A stretch of DNA of 64,000 bases from Pseudomonas guineae (GTDB taxonomy: Bacteria; Pseudomonadota; Gammaproteobacteria; Pseudomonadales; Pseudomonadaceae): positions 186,001 to 250,000 of the forward strand of contig NZ_FOQL01000002.1 in NCBI RefSeq assembly GCF_900113745.1, given 5' to 3'. Of this stretch, positions 8,061 through 17,143 are shown one piece after another; position 1 is the stretch's first letter, and every line of letters starts with the position of its first letter. Under the pieces are notes generated by a model, which ran no database searches, was not told the origin of the DNA, and saw nothing but the letters and a program-made list of their open reading frames with translations. Both the position numbers and the translations under genes were made by a program.

Positions 8061-8537
8061 ATGTCCAATCAGCGTATCAAAACCCCTTGTGTCGGCTTGT
8101 GCTCCACTGTTTATGGCGATTTGGTCTGCCGTGGCTGCAAGCGCTTTCACCATGAGGTGATCAACTGGAATGGTTATAACGACGAGGAAAAGCGCGCGGT
8201 ATGGCTGCGCCTTGAGGTGCTATTGGTGCAGGTGATGGCGGCCAAACTGGAAGTTTTCGATGCTGATCGCCTGCGCTTGCAGCTGGAGCAGCGCAAGATC
8301 CGTTTTGTCCCCCAGCAATCCCCTTATTGCTGGGCTTACCAGTTGATTGCCCGTGGTGCGCGGGTCATCAGCCAGTTGAATGCTTATGGCATGGTGCTGC
8401 TGCCGGAGTTTCGTGAGTGGAGCCTGCCGGAATTACGCGATGCGATTGATCGTGAGTTCTTTTTATTGTCGGAGGCGCACTACCAGCGCTATATCGCTCC
8501 ACAATTTCTACGCGATGGTTTGCACGTCAACGATTAG
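8061..8537 (+). CDS. DUF1289 domain protein
   Basis: Encodes 158 residues. The DUF1289 region is at the N-terminus, with Cys-rich motif TPCVGLCSTVYGDLVCRGCKR (residues 8-28): four cysteines spaced like a small metal- or cluster-binding knuckle. It is followed by a helical C-terminal region. The function of the family is unknown. The start at 8061 (MSNQRIKTP) puts the motif close to the N-terminus as in the family; in-frame ATGs at 8025 and 8049 are possible and none has a strong ribosome site. It diverges from acnB and converges on the Usp gene. Confidence 0.82.
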   Translation: MSNQRIKTPCVGLCSTVYGDLVCRGCKRFHHEVINWNGYNDEEKRAVWLRLEVLLVQVMAAKLEVFDADRLRLQLEQRKIRFVPQQSPYCWAYQLIARGARVISQLNAYGMVLLPEFREWSLPELRDAIDREFFLLSEAHYQRYIAPQFLRDGLHVND

Positions 8538-8552
8538 TCCTTGGCGTAAACA

Positions 8553-8582
8553 ACAAAGCCGCTCTTGTATGGGCGGCTTTGT
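8553..8582. terminator. Bidirectional hairpin between convergent genes
   Basis: ACAAAGCCGC pairs perfectly with GCGGCTTTGT across a 10-base loop, placed 15 bases after the DUF1289 stop and 18 before the Usp stop. The T-run is short in both directions, so termination efficiency is uncertain. Confidence 0.65.
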
Positions 8583-8600
8583 AGGCTCTACGGCTCAGTT

Positions 8601-9464
8601 TTAGCGCTGGGCGACCAGCTCTTCCAAGTGAGCGATGATGTCATCTGGTTTGAGTACCAAGATGTCACTTTCGAGGGCGTCGAGAATGACTTCGGCAGTA
8701 TTGCCGATCAAGGCTCCAGAGATCCCGGTGCGGGCAACGGTGCCAATCACGGTAACGCCAGTGTTGAGCTGGCGAGCGATCTGCGGAATCAATGCATCCG
8801 CCGGACCTTCAGCAATATGCAGGTGGTCATCGCTGATGTCGTACTCGGCCTGGAAGGCTTTGCACTGTTCCCGGTAGCGCGTTTCGATGGTCTCTTTAAG
8901 TTGGAAGGTTGGGTCAGCAGCGGAAAGCATCGGTGTTGGGTGCGCGCTGATGACATGCAGCTCAGCCTTAGCCAAGGCGGCGATATCAAAACCATGGCTG
9001 ACAATGCTGGTGTGCAGCGTGCGGTGCTCACCATCGGCATTACCCACGTCGACGGCTGCCAAGATGACGCTACCTTCCCAAGGTTTAGCGGTTTTAACCA
9101 TTAATACCGGGGCGGGACAGTAACGCAGCAATTTCCAGTCACCGGGTGTCAATAGGGCTTTTTTTAATGGGTTGTCGGGGAAGTGTTGCTTGATCACCAA
9201 GCCGCAACCTTCGGCCTGCTGCACGTTGATGATGGTTTGGTGCTGGCTGTCATCCCAGGCTTGCTGGCTGGAGGTACTGAAACCTTCGCTGTTGAGCAAG
9301 CCGGTGAGATCACGGAGGTAATCGCTGTGGTCACTCTTTTTGTCGCACACCAGCAGGTGCAGGTGTGATTGAGTCACGCCGGCAATTAGCTTGGCGCGCT
9401 TGAGGGCTAAGTCGTCCTTATGCTCGGGTTCCACTACCACCAGAATGCTGCGAATAGCTTGCAT
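8601..9464 (-). CDS. Universal stress protein with two Usp domains (UspE type)
   Basis: Encodes 287 residues with two Usp folds: residues 1 to about 140 (MQAIRSILVVVEPEHKDDLA) and about 150-287. The second ends with the ATP-loop-like GTVARTGISGALIGNTAEVIL, a G-x2-G-x9-G-type pattern typical of nucleotide-binding Usp domains. Tandem Usps of this kind support survival in stationary phase and low oxygen. The ATG at 9464 has GGAGA 7 bases before it; an ATG four codons earlier is less likely. An Anr-like box lies in the divergent region shared with miaE. Confidence 0.9.
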   Translation of the reverse strand: MQAIRSILVVVEPEHKDDLALKRAKLIAGVTQSHLHLLVCDKKSDHSDYLRDLTGLLNSEGFSTSSQQAWDDSQHQTIINVQQAEGCGLVIKQHFPDNPLKKALLTPGDWKLLRYCPAPVLMVKTAKPWEGSVILAAVDVGNADGEHRTLHTSIVSHGFDIAALAKAELHVISAHPTPMLSAADPTFQLKETIETRYREQCKAFQAEYDISDDHLHIAEGPADALIPQIARQLNTGVTVIGTVARTGISGALIGNTAEVILDALESDILVLKPDDIIAHLEELVAQR

Positions 9465-9532
9465 GATCGTCTCCATGTGCAGTCAATTGTTCTAATTGTC
9501 ACTATAGATCGCTGCCGCTCAAATAATGCTGA

Positions 9533-9575
9533 TTGATGTCAATCGAGTGGCTGTTTACGCGCTCAATCGTATAAT
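9533..9575. promoter_or_regulatory. Anr/FNR-like box and miaE promoter
   Basis: TTGAT-GTCA-ATCGA (9533-9546) matches the Anr/FNR consensus TTGAT-N4-ATCAA at 9 of 10 bases. On the plus strand a perfect TATAAT lies at 9570-9575, with 33 bases between box centre and -10 centre, the spacing of class II FNR promoters. On the minus strand a TATAGT (9506-9501) is 36 bases from the centre, so the box could also serve the usp gene. Confidence 0.6.
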
Positions 9576-9706
9576 GCTCGCCCTCTAGCGTTATCACTCC
9601 TGCCGCCCTAGCTTTGTGAATTTATGTATCTGTTAGCTGAAGCTGAACCCTTGCTGCACTTTTATTTTCCTGTAGCCACGCATTGCTGGCTTGTGAGCGC
9701 GCGCTC

Positions 9707-10312
9707 ATGAACCTGCCTGAAATCCACGCGTTTTTGGGTTGCCGTACACCGGATGCTTGGATTACTGCGGCTTTGGCTGACCAGCAGACCCTGCTAATTG
9801 ACCACAAGAACTGCGAGTTCAAGGCGGCCAGTACAGCTTTGAGCCTGATGGCCAAGTACAGCACCTATGTTGATTTGCTCAACGCCATGTCGCGCTTGGC
9901 CCGCGAGGAGTTGGTGCACCACGAGCAGGTGCTGCGCATCATGAAGCGCCGCAAAATCAGCCTTCGCCCGGTGTCGGCGGCGCGCTACGCCTCAGGGCTG
10001 CGCAAGGTGGTACGTAGCCATGAGCCCTGCAAACTGGTGGATACCTTGGTGGTGGGGGCGTTTATCGAGGCGCGCAGTTGTGAGCGTTTCGAGGCGTTGG
10101 TGCCGCATTTGGATGAAGAGTTAGGTAAGTTCTATTTTGGCTTGCTAAAAAGCGAGGCGCGGCATTTTCAAGGTTACTTGAAGCTCGCCTACCAATACGG
10201 TGAGGCCCGTGATGTTGAGCAGGCTATCGAGCGGGTGAGGGCGGTTGAGCGCGAATTGATCGAGTCGCCGGACACTGAGTTTCGCTTTCACAGCGGGGTT
10301 CCGCCGCTCTAA
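9707..10312 (+). CDS. miaE: tRNA-(ms2io6A) hydroxylase MiaE
   Basis: Encodes 201 residues. MiaE is a diiron ferritin-like enzyme that uses O2 to hydroxylate ms2i6A37 in tRNAs reading UNN codons. Carboxylate/His ligands are recognisable: CEFKAAS (about 41-47), REELVHHEQVL (about 72-82, the E-x2-H pair), GAFIEARSCERFE (about 118-130) and SEARHFQGY (about 152-160, the second E-x2-H). The ATG at 9707 gives the usual N-terminus MNLPEIHAFLG; a TTG at 9683 is possible. Its promoter carries an Anr-like box. Confidence 0.93.
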   Translation: MNLPEIHAFLGCRTPDAWITAALADQQTLLIDHKNCEFKAASTALSLMAKYSTYVDLLNAMSRLAREELVHHEQVLRIMKRRKISLRPVSAARYASGLRKVVRSHEPCKLVDTLVVGAFIEARSCERFEALVPHLDEELGKFYFGLLKSEARHFQGYLKLAYQYGEARDVEQAIERVRAVERELIESPDTEFRFHSGVPPL

Positions 10313-10382
10313 AGCAACGGTGCGCCGAGCAGGCGCGCTACTGTGTGGCTGATGTGGCGGTTTTTGCCGGACTTGCTAGCGG

Positions 10383-11114
10383 TCAGTCTGAAGCAAGCTC
10401 GAAAGCGCTTTGTTGCAAGCCTTGCCTGTCGACCTGCAATGCCCAGCCTTGTCGGTCCCAGTCGCCAAGTACGATGCGTTGCGCCGCCTCGCCGTTGACC
10501 TGCAGCTGATGCGTGGCCGGGCGATGGGTGTGGCCGTGAATCAGCGTGCGTACACGGTGGGCGGCCATGATGCGCGGCACTTCCTCCGGGGTCACATCGA
10601 CAATCTCGCTGGCTTTCATGCGGGTTTGCGAGCGGCTCTCGTTGCGTAGCTTACGCGCCAGTTTTTGCCGAGTATTCAGTGGCAGGTTGCGTAAAACAAA
10701 CTGGCAAATAGGATTTCGTAGCCAGCGGCGCAACTTCATGTATGCAATGTCCTGGGTGCACAGGCTGTCGCCGTGCATCAGCAGTACACGCTCGCCGTTA
10801 AGTTCGATCACGCAAGGGTCGGGCAGCAGCGTGCATCCCGCTTCTTGGCAAAAGGCGTTGCCAAGGAGGAAGTCACGATTGCCATGCATCAGGTAGACGC
10901 GGGTACCGCGCTCACTGAGGTGGCGCAAGGCTTGGGCAATCGAGCGTTGAAAAGGGGTTATAGCGTCATCGCCGATCCACACTTCGAAGAAATCCCCCAG
11001 GATATACAGCGCCTGGGCATCAACCGCGCGTGTTTCGAGAAATCGCAGGAACGCCCGGCTGATATCCGGGCGCTCCTGTTCTAAATGCAAATCCGAGATC
11101 AGTAAGATACTCAT
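10383..11114 (-). CDS. lpxH: UDP-2,3-diacylglucosamine diphosphatase LpxH
   Basis: Encodes 243 residues of the calcineurin-like phosphoesterase family. It cleaves UDP-2,3-diacylglucosamine to lipid X and UMP, the fourth step of lipid A synthesis, at the inner membrane surface. Metal-binding motifs are complete: ISDLHLE at the N-terminus, [11 protein letters not shown] (about 41-51), HGNRDFLLG (about 78-86), LMHGDSLC (about 112-119) and IHGHTHRP (about 193-200). It begins 5 bases after the ppiB stop, in a ppiB-lpxH operon as in P. aeruginosa. Confidence 0.95.
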   Translation of the reverse strand: MSILLISDLHLEQERPDISRAFLRFLETRAVDAQALYILGDFFEVWIGDDAITPFQRSIAQALRHLSERGTRVYLMHGNRDFLLGNAFCQEAGCTLLPDPCVIELNGERVLLMHGDSLCTQDIAYMKLRRWLRNPICQFVLRNLPLNTRQKLARKLRNESRSQTRMKASEIVDVTPEEVPRIMAAHRVRTLIHGHTHRPATHQLQVNGEAAQRIVLGDWDRQGWALQVDRQGLQQSAFELASD

Positions 11115-11119
11115 CTATT

Positions 11120-11614
11120 CTATTCGACGATCTCGGCGCGCTCGATGATCACGTCATCAACCGGTACATCCTGATGGCCGGATTTGCTGGTGGTTTCTAC
11201 GCCTTTGATCGCGTTAACCACGTCCATGCCCTCTACCACTTCACCAAACACCGCGTAGCCCCAGCCTTGCACGGTCGGCGCAGTGTGGTTTAGGAAGCTG
11301 TTATCGCCTACGTTGATGAAGAACTGTGCAGAAGCCGAGTGGGGCTCCATGGTCCGCGCCATGGCTACGGTGCCGATCTTGTTGGCAACACCGTTGTTGG
11401 CTTCGTTTTTGATAGTCGCACGGGTGGTTTTCTGCGTCATGCCTGGCTCAAAACCACCGCCCTGGATCATAAAGTTACTGATGACCCGGTGGAAAACCGT
11501 GTTGTCGTAATGACCTTCAGAAACGTATTGCTTGAAGTTAGCCACGGTTTCCGGGGCTTTGTCTTCGAACAGCTTGAGGGTGATAACGCCGTGGTTGGTG
11601 TGCAGCTTGATCAT
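11120..11614 (-). CDS. ppiB: Cytoplasmic cyclophilin, peptidyl-prolyl isomerase B
   Basis: Encodes 164 residues, a single cyclophilin domain without signal peptide. Catalytic-site segments are present: [13 protein letters not shown] (Arg and Gln of the active site, about 40-52), SASAQFFIN (about 93-101) and [12 protein letters not shown]. It assists folding in the cytosol. It shares its upstream region with the divergent glnS and is followed by lpxH after 5 bases. Confidence 0.95.
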   Translation of the reverse strand: MIKLHTNHGVITLKLFEDKAPETVANFKQYVSEGHYDNTVFHRVISNFMIQGGGFEPGMTQKTTRATIKNEANNGVANKIGTVAMARTMEPHSASAQFFINVGDNSFLNHTAPTVQGWGYAVFGEVVEGMDVVNAIKGVETTSKSGHQDVPVDDVIIERAEIVE

Positions 11615-11801
11615 GGAGGTAATCGCTCTGTCGATAAATCCATGAGCCGTTTTCGTTGCCCTACTTGCGCTGTGTCAGCGACATGTAATGGGCATTGAGG
11701 CGGCTCTTGGGCCTGTCAGGGGATTGACAGCTTCGGCTATGATAAGCGCTTTGTTTTAGCCGGCCTACCCTACGCCGCGCACCTGCATGATCAAGGACCC
11801 C

Positions 11802-13466
11802 ATGAGCAAGCCAGAAACTGTCGCCGCCGCTAACATTTTTCGCTCCATCGTCCAGGCCGACCTGGATGCAGGCAAACACGCGAAAATCATCACTCGTTTT
11901 CCGCCGGAGCCCAATGGTTACCTGCATATTGGCCACGCCAAGTCGATCTGTCTGAACTTCGGCCTGGCCCAGGAGTTTGGTGGCGAGTGCAACCTGCGCT
12001 TCGACGACACCAACCCGGCCAAGGAAGATCAAGAATACATCGACGCCATCAAGAGCGACGTGCAGTGGCTTGGCTTTCAGTGGGCTGGTAAGGAGCACTA
12101 TGCCTCCGATTACTTCGATCAGCTGCACGATTGGGCGGTTGAACTGATCAAAACCGGCAACGCCTATATCTGCGACTTGTCGCCTGAGCAGGCCCGCGAA
12201 TACCGCGGCAACCTCACCGAACCTGGTAAGAACAGCCCGTTCCGTGAGCGCAGCGTTGAAGAAAACCTTGACCTGTTTGCGCGCATGAAAGCCGGTGAGT
12301 TTGCTGATGGTGTCCGCGCATTGCGCGCCAAAATCGACATGGCTTCACCGAACATGAACCTGCGCGACCCGATCCTCTACCGCATTCGCCATGCTCATCA
12401 CCATCAGACCGGCGACAAGTGGTGCATCTACCCGAGTTATGACTTCACCCACGGCCAGTCGGACGCCATCGAAGGCATTACCCATTCGATCTGCACCTTG
12501 GAGTTTGAAGACCACCGCCCACTGTACGAGTGGTTCCTGGCCCAACTGCCGGTGCCGGCGCAGCCGCGTCAGTACGAATTCGCCCGCCTTAACCTGAATT
12601 ACACCATCACCAGTAAGCGCAAGCTCAAGCAGTTGGTCGATGAGAAGCACGTGAATGGCTGGGATGACCCGCGCATGTCAACTTTGTCCGGTTTTCGCCG
12701 CCGCGGTTACACCCCAGCGTCGATCCGTACCTTTTGCGACATGATCGGCGTCAACCGCGCAGGCGGTGTGGTGGACGTGGGCATGCTCGAATTCGCCATC
12801 CGTGATGATCTTGATGCCAATGCTGCTCGCGCCATGTGCGTGCTTAAGCCGCTCAAAGTAGTGATCACCAACTATCCAGAAGGTCAGATCGAAAACCTCG
12901 AACTGCCGCGTCACCCTAAGCAGGATCTGGGCGTGCGCGTACTGCCGTTTAGTCGCGAAATCTACATCGATGCAGGCGACTTCGAAGAAGTCCCGCCGGC
13001 TGGCTTTAAGCGCCTGATCCCAGGTGGCGAAGCGCGTCTGCGTGGCAGCTACGTGATCCGCGCCGATGAAGCGATCAAAGATGCCGAGGGCAACATCGTC
13101 GAACTGCGCTGCAGCTACGATGAAAACACTCTTGGCAAGAACCCCGAAGGCCGCAAGGTCAAGGGCGTGATCCATTGGGTGCCGGCTGCCGAAAGCGTTG
13201 AATGCGAAGTGCGTCTGTACGACCGCCTGTTCCGCTCCGCGAATCCGGAGAAGGACGAAGACGGCGGCAGCTTCCTCGACAATATCAATCCGGAATCGCT
13301 GGTGGTGCTTAAAGGCTGTCGCGCCGAGCCGTCGTTGGCCAATGCCGCACCGGAAGAGCGCTTCCAGTTCGAGCGCGAAGGTTACTTCTGCGCTGATATT
13401 AAGGATTACAAACCCGGTGCGCCGGTGTTCAACCGCACCGTTACATTGCGCGACTCCTGGGCTTAA
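11802..13466 (+). CDS. glnS: Glutaminyl-tRNA synthetase
   Basis: Encodes 554 residues, a class I synthetase that charges tRNA-Gln. The HIGH motif is [15 protein letters not shown] (about 37-51). The KMSKS equivalent is ITSKRKL (about 267-273), where E. coli has VMSKRKL. The C-terminal anticodon-binding beta-barrel is full length. The ATG at 11802 gives the Pseudomonas-style N-terminus [13 protein letters not shown]; an ATG five codons upstream is possible. cysS follows after 63 bases, probably in the same transcript. Confidence 0.96.
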   Translation: MSKPETVAAANIFRSIVQADLDAGKHAKIITRFPPEPNGYLHIGHAKSICLNFGLAQEFGGECNLRFDDTNPAKEDQEYIDAIKSDVQWLGFQWAGKEHYASDYFDQLHDWAVELIKTGNAYICDLSPEQAREYRGNLTEPGKNSPFRERSVEENLDLFARMKAGEFADGVRALRAKIDMASPNMNLRDPILYRIRHAHHHQTGDKWCIYPSYDFTHGQSDAIEGITHSICTLEFEDHRPLYEWFLAQLPVPAQPRQYEFARLNLNYTITSKRKLKQLVDEKHVNGWDDPRMSTLSGFRRRGYTPASIRTFCDMIGVNRAGGVVDVGMLEFAIRDDLDANAARAMCVLKPLKVVITNYPEGQIENLELPRHPKQDLGVRVLPFSREIYIDAGDFEEVPPAGFKRLIPGGEARLRGSYVIRADEAIKDAEGNIVELRCSYDENTLGKNPEGRKVKGVIHWVPAAESVECEVRLYDRLFRSANPEKDEDGGSFLDNINPESLVVLKGCRAEPSLANAAPEERFQFEREGYFCADIKDYKPGAPVFNRTVTLRDSWA

Positions 13467-13529
13467 GGCCTAAATGCTCTGATTAAAACCGGGCTGGTAC
13501 GCTGGCCCGTAGTTTTCCAAGGAATCCCG

Positions 13530-14912
13530 ATGCTCTCGATCTACAACACGCTGACCAAAAGCAAAGATGTCTTTAAACCGCTGGTGGGTAACCAGGTGCG
13601 CATGTACGTTTGCGGCATGACGGTTTACGACTTCTGTCACATCGGTCATGCGCGGGTGATGGTGGCATTCGATGTGGTTACGCGCTGGTTGCGTCATCGC
13701 GGCTATGACGTGACCTATGTACGCAACATCACCGACATCGACGACAAGATCATCAAGCGCGCCAATGATAATGGCGAGTCGTTCGAAGTGTTGGTCGATC
13801 GGATGATTGCCGCCATGCACGAAGACGAGGCGCGCCTGAATGTATTGCGCCCTGACCAGGAGCCGCGCGCGACTGATCATATCGCTGGCATGCACCAGAT
13901 GATTCAGACCCTGATCGACAAAGACTTTGCCTACGCCCCCGGCAACGGTGATGTGTATTACCGTGTCGGCAAATTCGTCGGCTACGGCAAGCTGTCGCGC
14001 AAGAAGATTGAAGACTTGAAAGTCGGTGCGCGTATCGAGATTGATGAGGCCAAACAAGACCCACTGGATTTCGTGTTGTGGAAGGGCGTCAAACCTGGCG
14101 AGCCGAGCTGGCAGTCACCTTGGGGCGCCGGACGTCCAGGCTGGCACATCGAGTGCTCGGTGATGTCTACTTGCTGCCTGGGTGAGACCTTCGATATTCA
14201 CGGCGGTGGCCCGGATCTGGTCTTCCCGCACCACGAAAACGAAATTGCGCAGAGCGAGGCAGCCACCGGCAAGCTCTACGCCAACGCCTGGATGCACGCC
14301 GGCGCGGTGCGCGTGGATGGCGAGAAAATGTCCAAATCTTTGGGCAATTTCTTCACCATTCGTGAGGTGCTGGAGAAATATCACCCGGAAGTGGTGCGCT
14401 ACTTACTGGTGTCCAGCCACTACCGCAGCCCGATCAACTACTCCGAAGACAGCCTTAAAGAAGCCAAGGGCGCGTTGGAGCGCTTCTATAACGCGCTCAA
14501 AGGCTTGCCAAAAGTGGCCGCTGCGGGTGCTGAGGCCTTTGTTGAGCGTTTCTCCGCAGCGATGGATGACGATTTCAATGCGCCGGAAGCCTGCGCAGTC
14601 TTGTTCGAGATGGCCCGTGAAATAAACCGTTTGCGTGAGACTGACCTGCAGGCTGCTGCTGGTTTAGCCGCCCGCTTGCGGGAGCTGGCCGGTGTTCTCG
14701 GTGTGCTTCAGCTTGAGCCCGAGGCCTTCTTGCAGGCAGGTGCTGCTGGCAAGGTCGATGCCGCTGAGGTGGAAGCGTTGATCGCTGCGCGCCTGCAAGC
14801 CCGCACTGATAAGAACTGGGCTGAGTCCGACCGTATTCGTGATCAGATTACGGCTATGGGCGTGGTGCTGGAAGACGGTAAGGGCGTTACGACTTGGCGT
14901 TTGGCTGATTAA
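13530..14912 (+). CDS. cysS: Cysteinyl-tRNA synthetase
   Basis: Encodes 460 residues. The HIGH motif is FCHIGHARV (about 34-42), and the KMSKS motif is [11 protein letters not shown] (about 266-276). The zinc-site residues are visible in [16 protein letters not shown] and [10 protein letters not shown]. It charges tRNA-Cys in the cytosol. A small hairpin with a T-run follows it. Confidence 0.96.
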   Translation: MLSIYNTLTKSKDVFKPLVGNQVRMYVCGMTVYDFCHIGHARVMVAFDVVTRWLRHRGYDVTYVRNITDIDDKIIKRANDNGESFEVLVDRMIAAMHEDEARLNVLRPDQEPRATDHIAGMHQMIQTLIDKDFAYAPGNGDVYYRVGKFVGYGKLSRKKIEDLKVGARIEIDEAKQDPLDFVLWKGVKPGEPSWQSPWGAGRPGWHIECSVMSTCCLGETFDIHGGGPDLVFPHHENEIAQSEAATGKLYANAWMHAGAVRVDGEKMSKSLGNFFTIREVLEKYHPEVVRYLLVSSHYRSPINYSEDSLKEAKGALERFYNALKGLPKVAAAGAEAFVERFSAAMDDDFNAPEACAVLFEMAREINRLRETDLQAAAGLAARLRELAGVLGVLQLEPEAFLQAGAAGKVDAAEVEALIAARLQARTDKNWAESDRIRDQITAMGVVLEDGKGVTTWRLAD

Positions 14913-14933
14913 AGTCAATGACCTATGAAAAGC

Positions 14934-14952
14934 CGCTTTCGAGCGATTTTTT
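14934..14952 (+). terminator. Terminator after cysS
   Basis: A CGCT-TTCG-AGCG tetraloop hairpin is followed by ATTTTTTATT, 22 bases after the cysS stop. The 4-bp stem is short, but the UUCG-type loop is stabilising. It separates the core genes from the accessory block to the right. Confidence 0.65.
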
Positions 14953-15029
14953 ATTGGCTGCTGATTGCGCAAAGCCGGTTTTGTGCAGCTCAGGCATTGA
15001 TCACCAGTGAGGCGCCATAGCAGAGTCAT

Positions 15030-16895
15030 TCAGCGCTCAGTTAGGCCGTTTTCACGCAAGCGCTTATACAACGTATTACGGCTGATCCCAAGGCTGCGCG
15101 CGAGCTGGGAAATATTGCCGCCGCAGGCCTGGTATTGGCTGGCCAGGTCATCGTCGCCAGGCGCTGTATCAGGTTGTTGAGTGCAGGAGGTGCTCGCTGC
15201 GGTTGTGGCCTGCAGGTCGGCAAAAAAATCATCGGGTAAGTGCTCGGGCCTGATCTGCTGGTCTTCGGCCATGGCCAGAGCAATTTGCAGAACGCTGCTG
15301 AGTTGACGCAGGTTGCCAGGCCAGGCGTGATGCTCGAACAGGTTTAGCACTTCTTGGCTTAGCCCGGCCCACTGTTTGGGTTCGCGATGATATTCCCAGA
15401 TACGTTGCACCATGGCCGCTTTATCCGTGCGTTCGCGCAAAGGCGGCAGTTCAAGGTTTAGCCCGCTGATGCGGTAATAAAGGTCCTGGCGAAACTGTCC
15501 TGCATCGACATCCTGACGCAGCGGGCGGTTGGTGGCAGAGATCAAGCGGATATCCACGGGGTACAGCTCACTGCTACCCAGTGGCTGCACGCAACGTTCC
15601 TGCAGTACGCGTAGCAGACGCGCCTGCACGCGCAGTGGCATGTCGCCGACTTCGTCGAGAAACAGCGTGCCTTTATCGGCTTTGCGGATCAGGCCGGTGC
15701 TGCCTTTCTGGTTGGCGCCGGTGAATGCGCCTTTTTCATAGCCAAACAGTTCGGACTCAACCAGCTCGGCCGGAATTGCTGCGCAGTTCACTGCTATAAA
15801 TGCCTGGTTGGCGCGCGAGCTGGCGTGGTGCAGGGCTTTGACGAAAACTTCCTTACCGACCCCGGTTTCGCCGTACACCAGAATCGGGATGTCCTTCTCC
15901 AGCAGGCGCTCAGCTTGGCGGATGGCTTTGTCGACGCGCGGGTCACCAAGATTAAGTGAGGCCAGGTTGAGATTTTGCTCCGGTGCCTTGTGGGCTGTCG
16001 ATGCGGGCTGGCGAAAGTCTCTGGCCTCAACCATTGCAGGTTGCTGCGGGCGTTTGAGTTGGGCATGAAAGCGAAAATGGTTATTGGCGCGCAGGTTGAA
16101 AGGCAGGGCTTCTGGCTGGTTGAGCAATTGCTGCAGCGGTACGTCGAACAGGCTCTTGATATTCACCTGAGCCAGGCCCACACCGAGCAAACTGTCCGCC
16201 CGGCGATTGGCGGAGACCACCTGGCCTTGTTCATCGAAAATTAGTAGTCCGGCCCAGGGGCTGCCCAGATTATCCAGGCTGGTATTAAACGTCAGCTGGA
16301 AATAGCGTTGTTGAAACAGGTTGAGGATCAGGCGGTTTTCCACCGACTGGCTCATCATTTTGACCATGCCCAGAGTATGGGAGGGTGGTAGGTAGCTGTC
16401 GCTGGATACATCCAGCACCGCGACCATCTGCCGTTGCTCGTTGAAAATCGGTGAGGCCGAGCCAGTCATAAAGCGGTTGGCCTTGAGAAAGTGCTCATCG
16501 TGCTGAATGTGTACTGGCTGCGCGCAACTCAGCGCCGTGCCGATGGCGTTGGTGCCGGTATAACGCTCCAGCCAGGAGGCTCCAGCGACAAAACCAATGG
16601 CGCGAGCGGGCTCGATAAAGCGCTGATCACCCCACGACTGCAGCACCTGACCTTGATGATCGGCCAGCATGATCAGGCAATTAGAGTTGGCCAGGATGGT
16701 GCCGTAGTAAGGCAGCACTTCTTTATGGGTGGTGTGCACCAGCGTTTGCTGGCTCTCCAGCAGCGCGGCTACATCGCCCTGGCTTGGCTGGCTGAAGTTC
16801 GGTGTGCTCTGGTGCGTCAGGCCGTAGTCACGGCAACGCGACCAGGAGTCCTGAATGATGGTTTCGTGGGGCAGGGCAGTTGCGGTGTCAACCAT
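15030..16895 (-). CDS. Sigma-54-dependent activator of the AcoR family
   Basis: Encodes 621 residues. Domains in order: N-terminal GAF sensor (about 60-195), PAS-like segment (about 200-260), AAA+ sigma-54 interaction domain with Walker A GETGVGKE (about 342), sigma-54 contact loop GAFTGA (about 389) and Walker B GTLFLDEVGD (about 409), then a C-terminal Fis-type helix-turn-helix (ISQLARSLGISRNTLYKRL). AcoR-type regulators respond to small metabolites such as acetoin or alcohols; this ligand is unknown. The ATG at 16895 is preferred because the longer ORF from 17003 runs into the repeat cluster at 16969-17019. It is divergent from the ABC transporter it probably activates. Confidence 0.88.
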   Translation of the reverse strand: MVDTATALPHETIIQDSWSRCRDYGLTHQSTPNFSQPSQGDVAALLESQQTLVHTTHKEVLPYYGTILANSNCLIMLADHQGQVLQSWGDQRFIEPARAIGFVAGASWLERYTGTNAIGTALSCAQPVHIQHDEHFLKANRFMTGSASPIFNEQRQMVAVLDVSSDSYLPPSHTLGMVKMMSQSVENRLILNLFQQRYFQLTFNTSLDNLGSPWAGLLIFDEQGQVVSANRRADSLLGVGLAQVNIKSLFDVPLQQLLNQPEALPFNLRANNHFRFHAQLKRPQQPAMVEARDFRQPASTAHKAPEQNLNLASLNLGDPRVDKAIRQAERLLEKDIPILVYGETGVGKEVFVKALHHASSRANQAFIAVNCAAIPAELVESELFGYEKGAFTGANQKGSTGLIRKADKGTLFLDEVGDMPLRVQARLLRVLQERCVQPLGSSELYPVDIRLISATNRPLRQDVDAGQFRQDLYYRISGLNLELPPLRERTDKAAMVQRIWEYHREPKQWAGLSQEVLNLFEHHAWPGNLRQLSSVLQIALAMAEDQQIRPEHLPDDFFADLQATTAASTSCTQQPDTAPGDDDLASQYQACGGNISQLARSLGISRNTLYKRLRENGLTER

Positions 16896-16968
16896 GACAG
16901 AGGTCGCCTTGTTTCTTGTTGTTATAGGCCCCGGTCTACGCCGAGGTCTTTGCAGTGTCTCCAAAGGC

Positions 16969-17019
16969 TGTTCAATGTCAACGTTCAAGTGTTCAGTGCG
17001 CACTGTTCAATACTGTTCA
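16969..17019. promoter_or_regulatory. TGTTCA repeat cluster, candidate activator binding site
   Basis: TGTTCA occurs at 16969, 16990, 17004 and 17014, with CGTTCA at 16982. A perfect 12-bp palindrome CAGTGCGCACTG covers 16994-17005. The cluster is 75-125 bases upstream of the -24/-12 element at 17094, the usual position of enhancer sites for sigma-54 activators, and just outside the start of the AcoR-type gene. Confidence 0.6.
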
Positions 17020-17093
17020 TTGGCATTGTGGGGTGGCTGGTGATGAATATTTAAATCCATAAAAATCAATGCCTTGTTAGGTAATTGCAAGGC

Positions 17094-17109
17094 TGGCATG
17101 AAATGCGCT
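17094..17109 (+). promoter_or_regulatory. Sigma-54 promoter of the glycerol-type ABC operon
   Basis: TGGCATG-AAAT-GCGCT keeps the invariant GG and GC 10 bases apart, but the -12 block is weaker than TTGCW. Predicted start is near 17120, 24 bases before the first ATG. The adjacent sigma-54 activator supports it. Confidence 0.6.
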
Positions 17110-17143
17110 AAGGCTTGGGAGAAAACAATAATAGGGACAAGCC

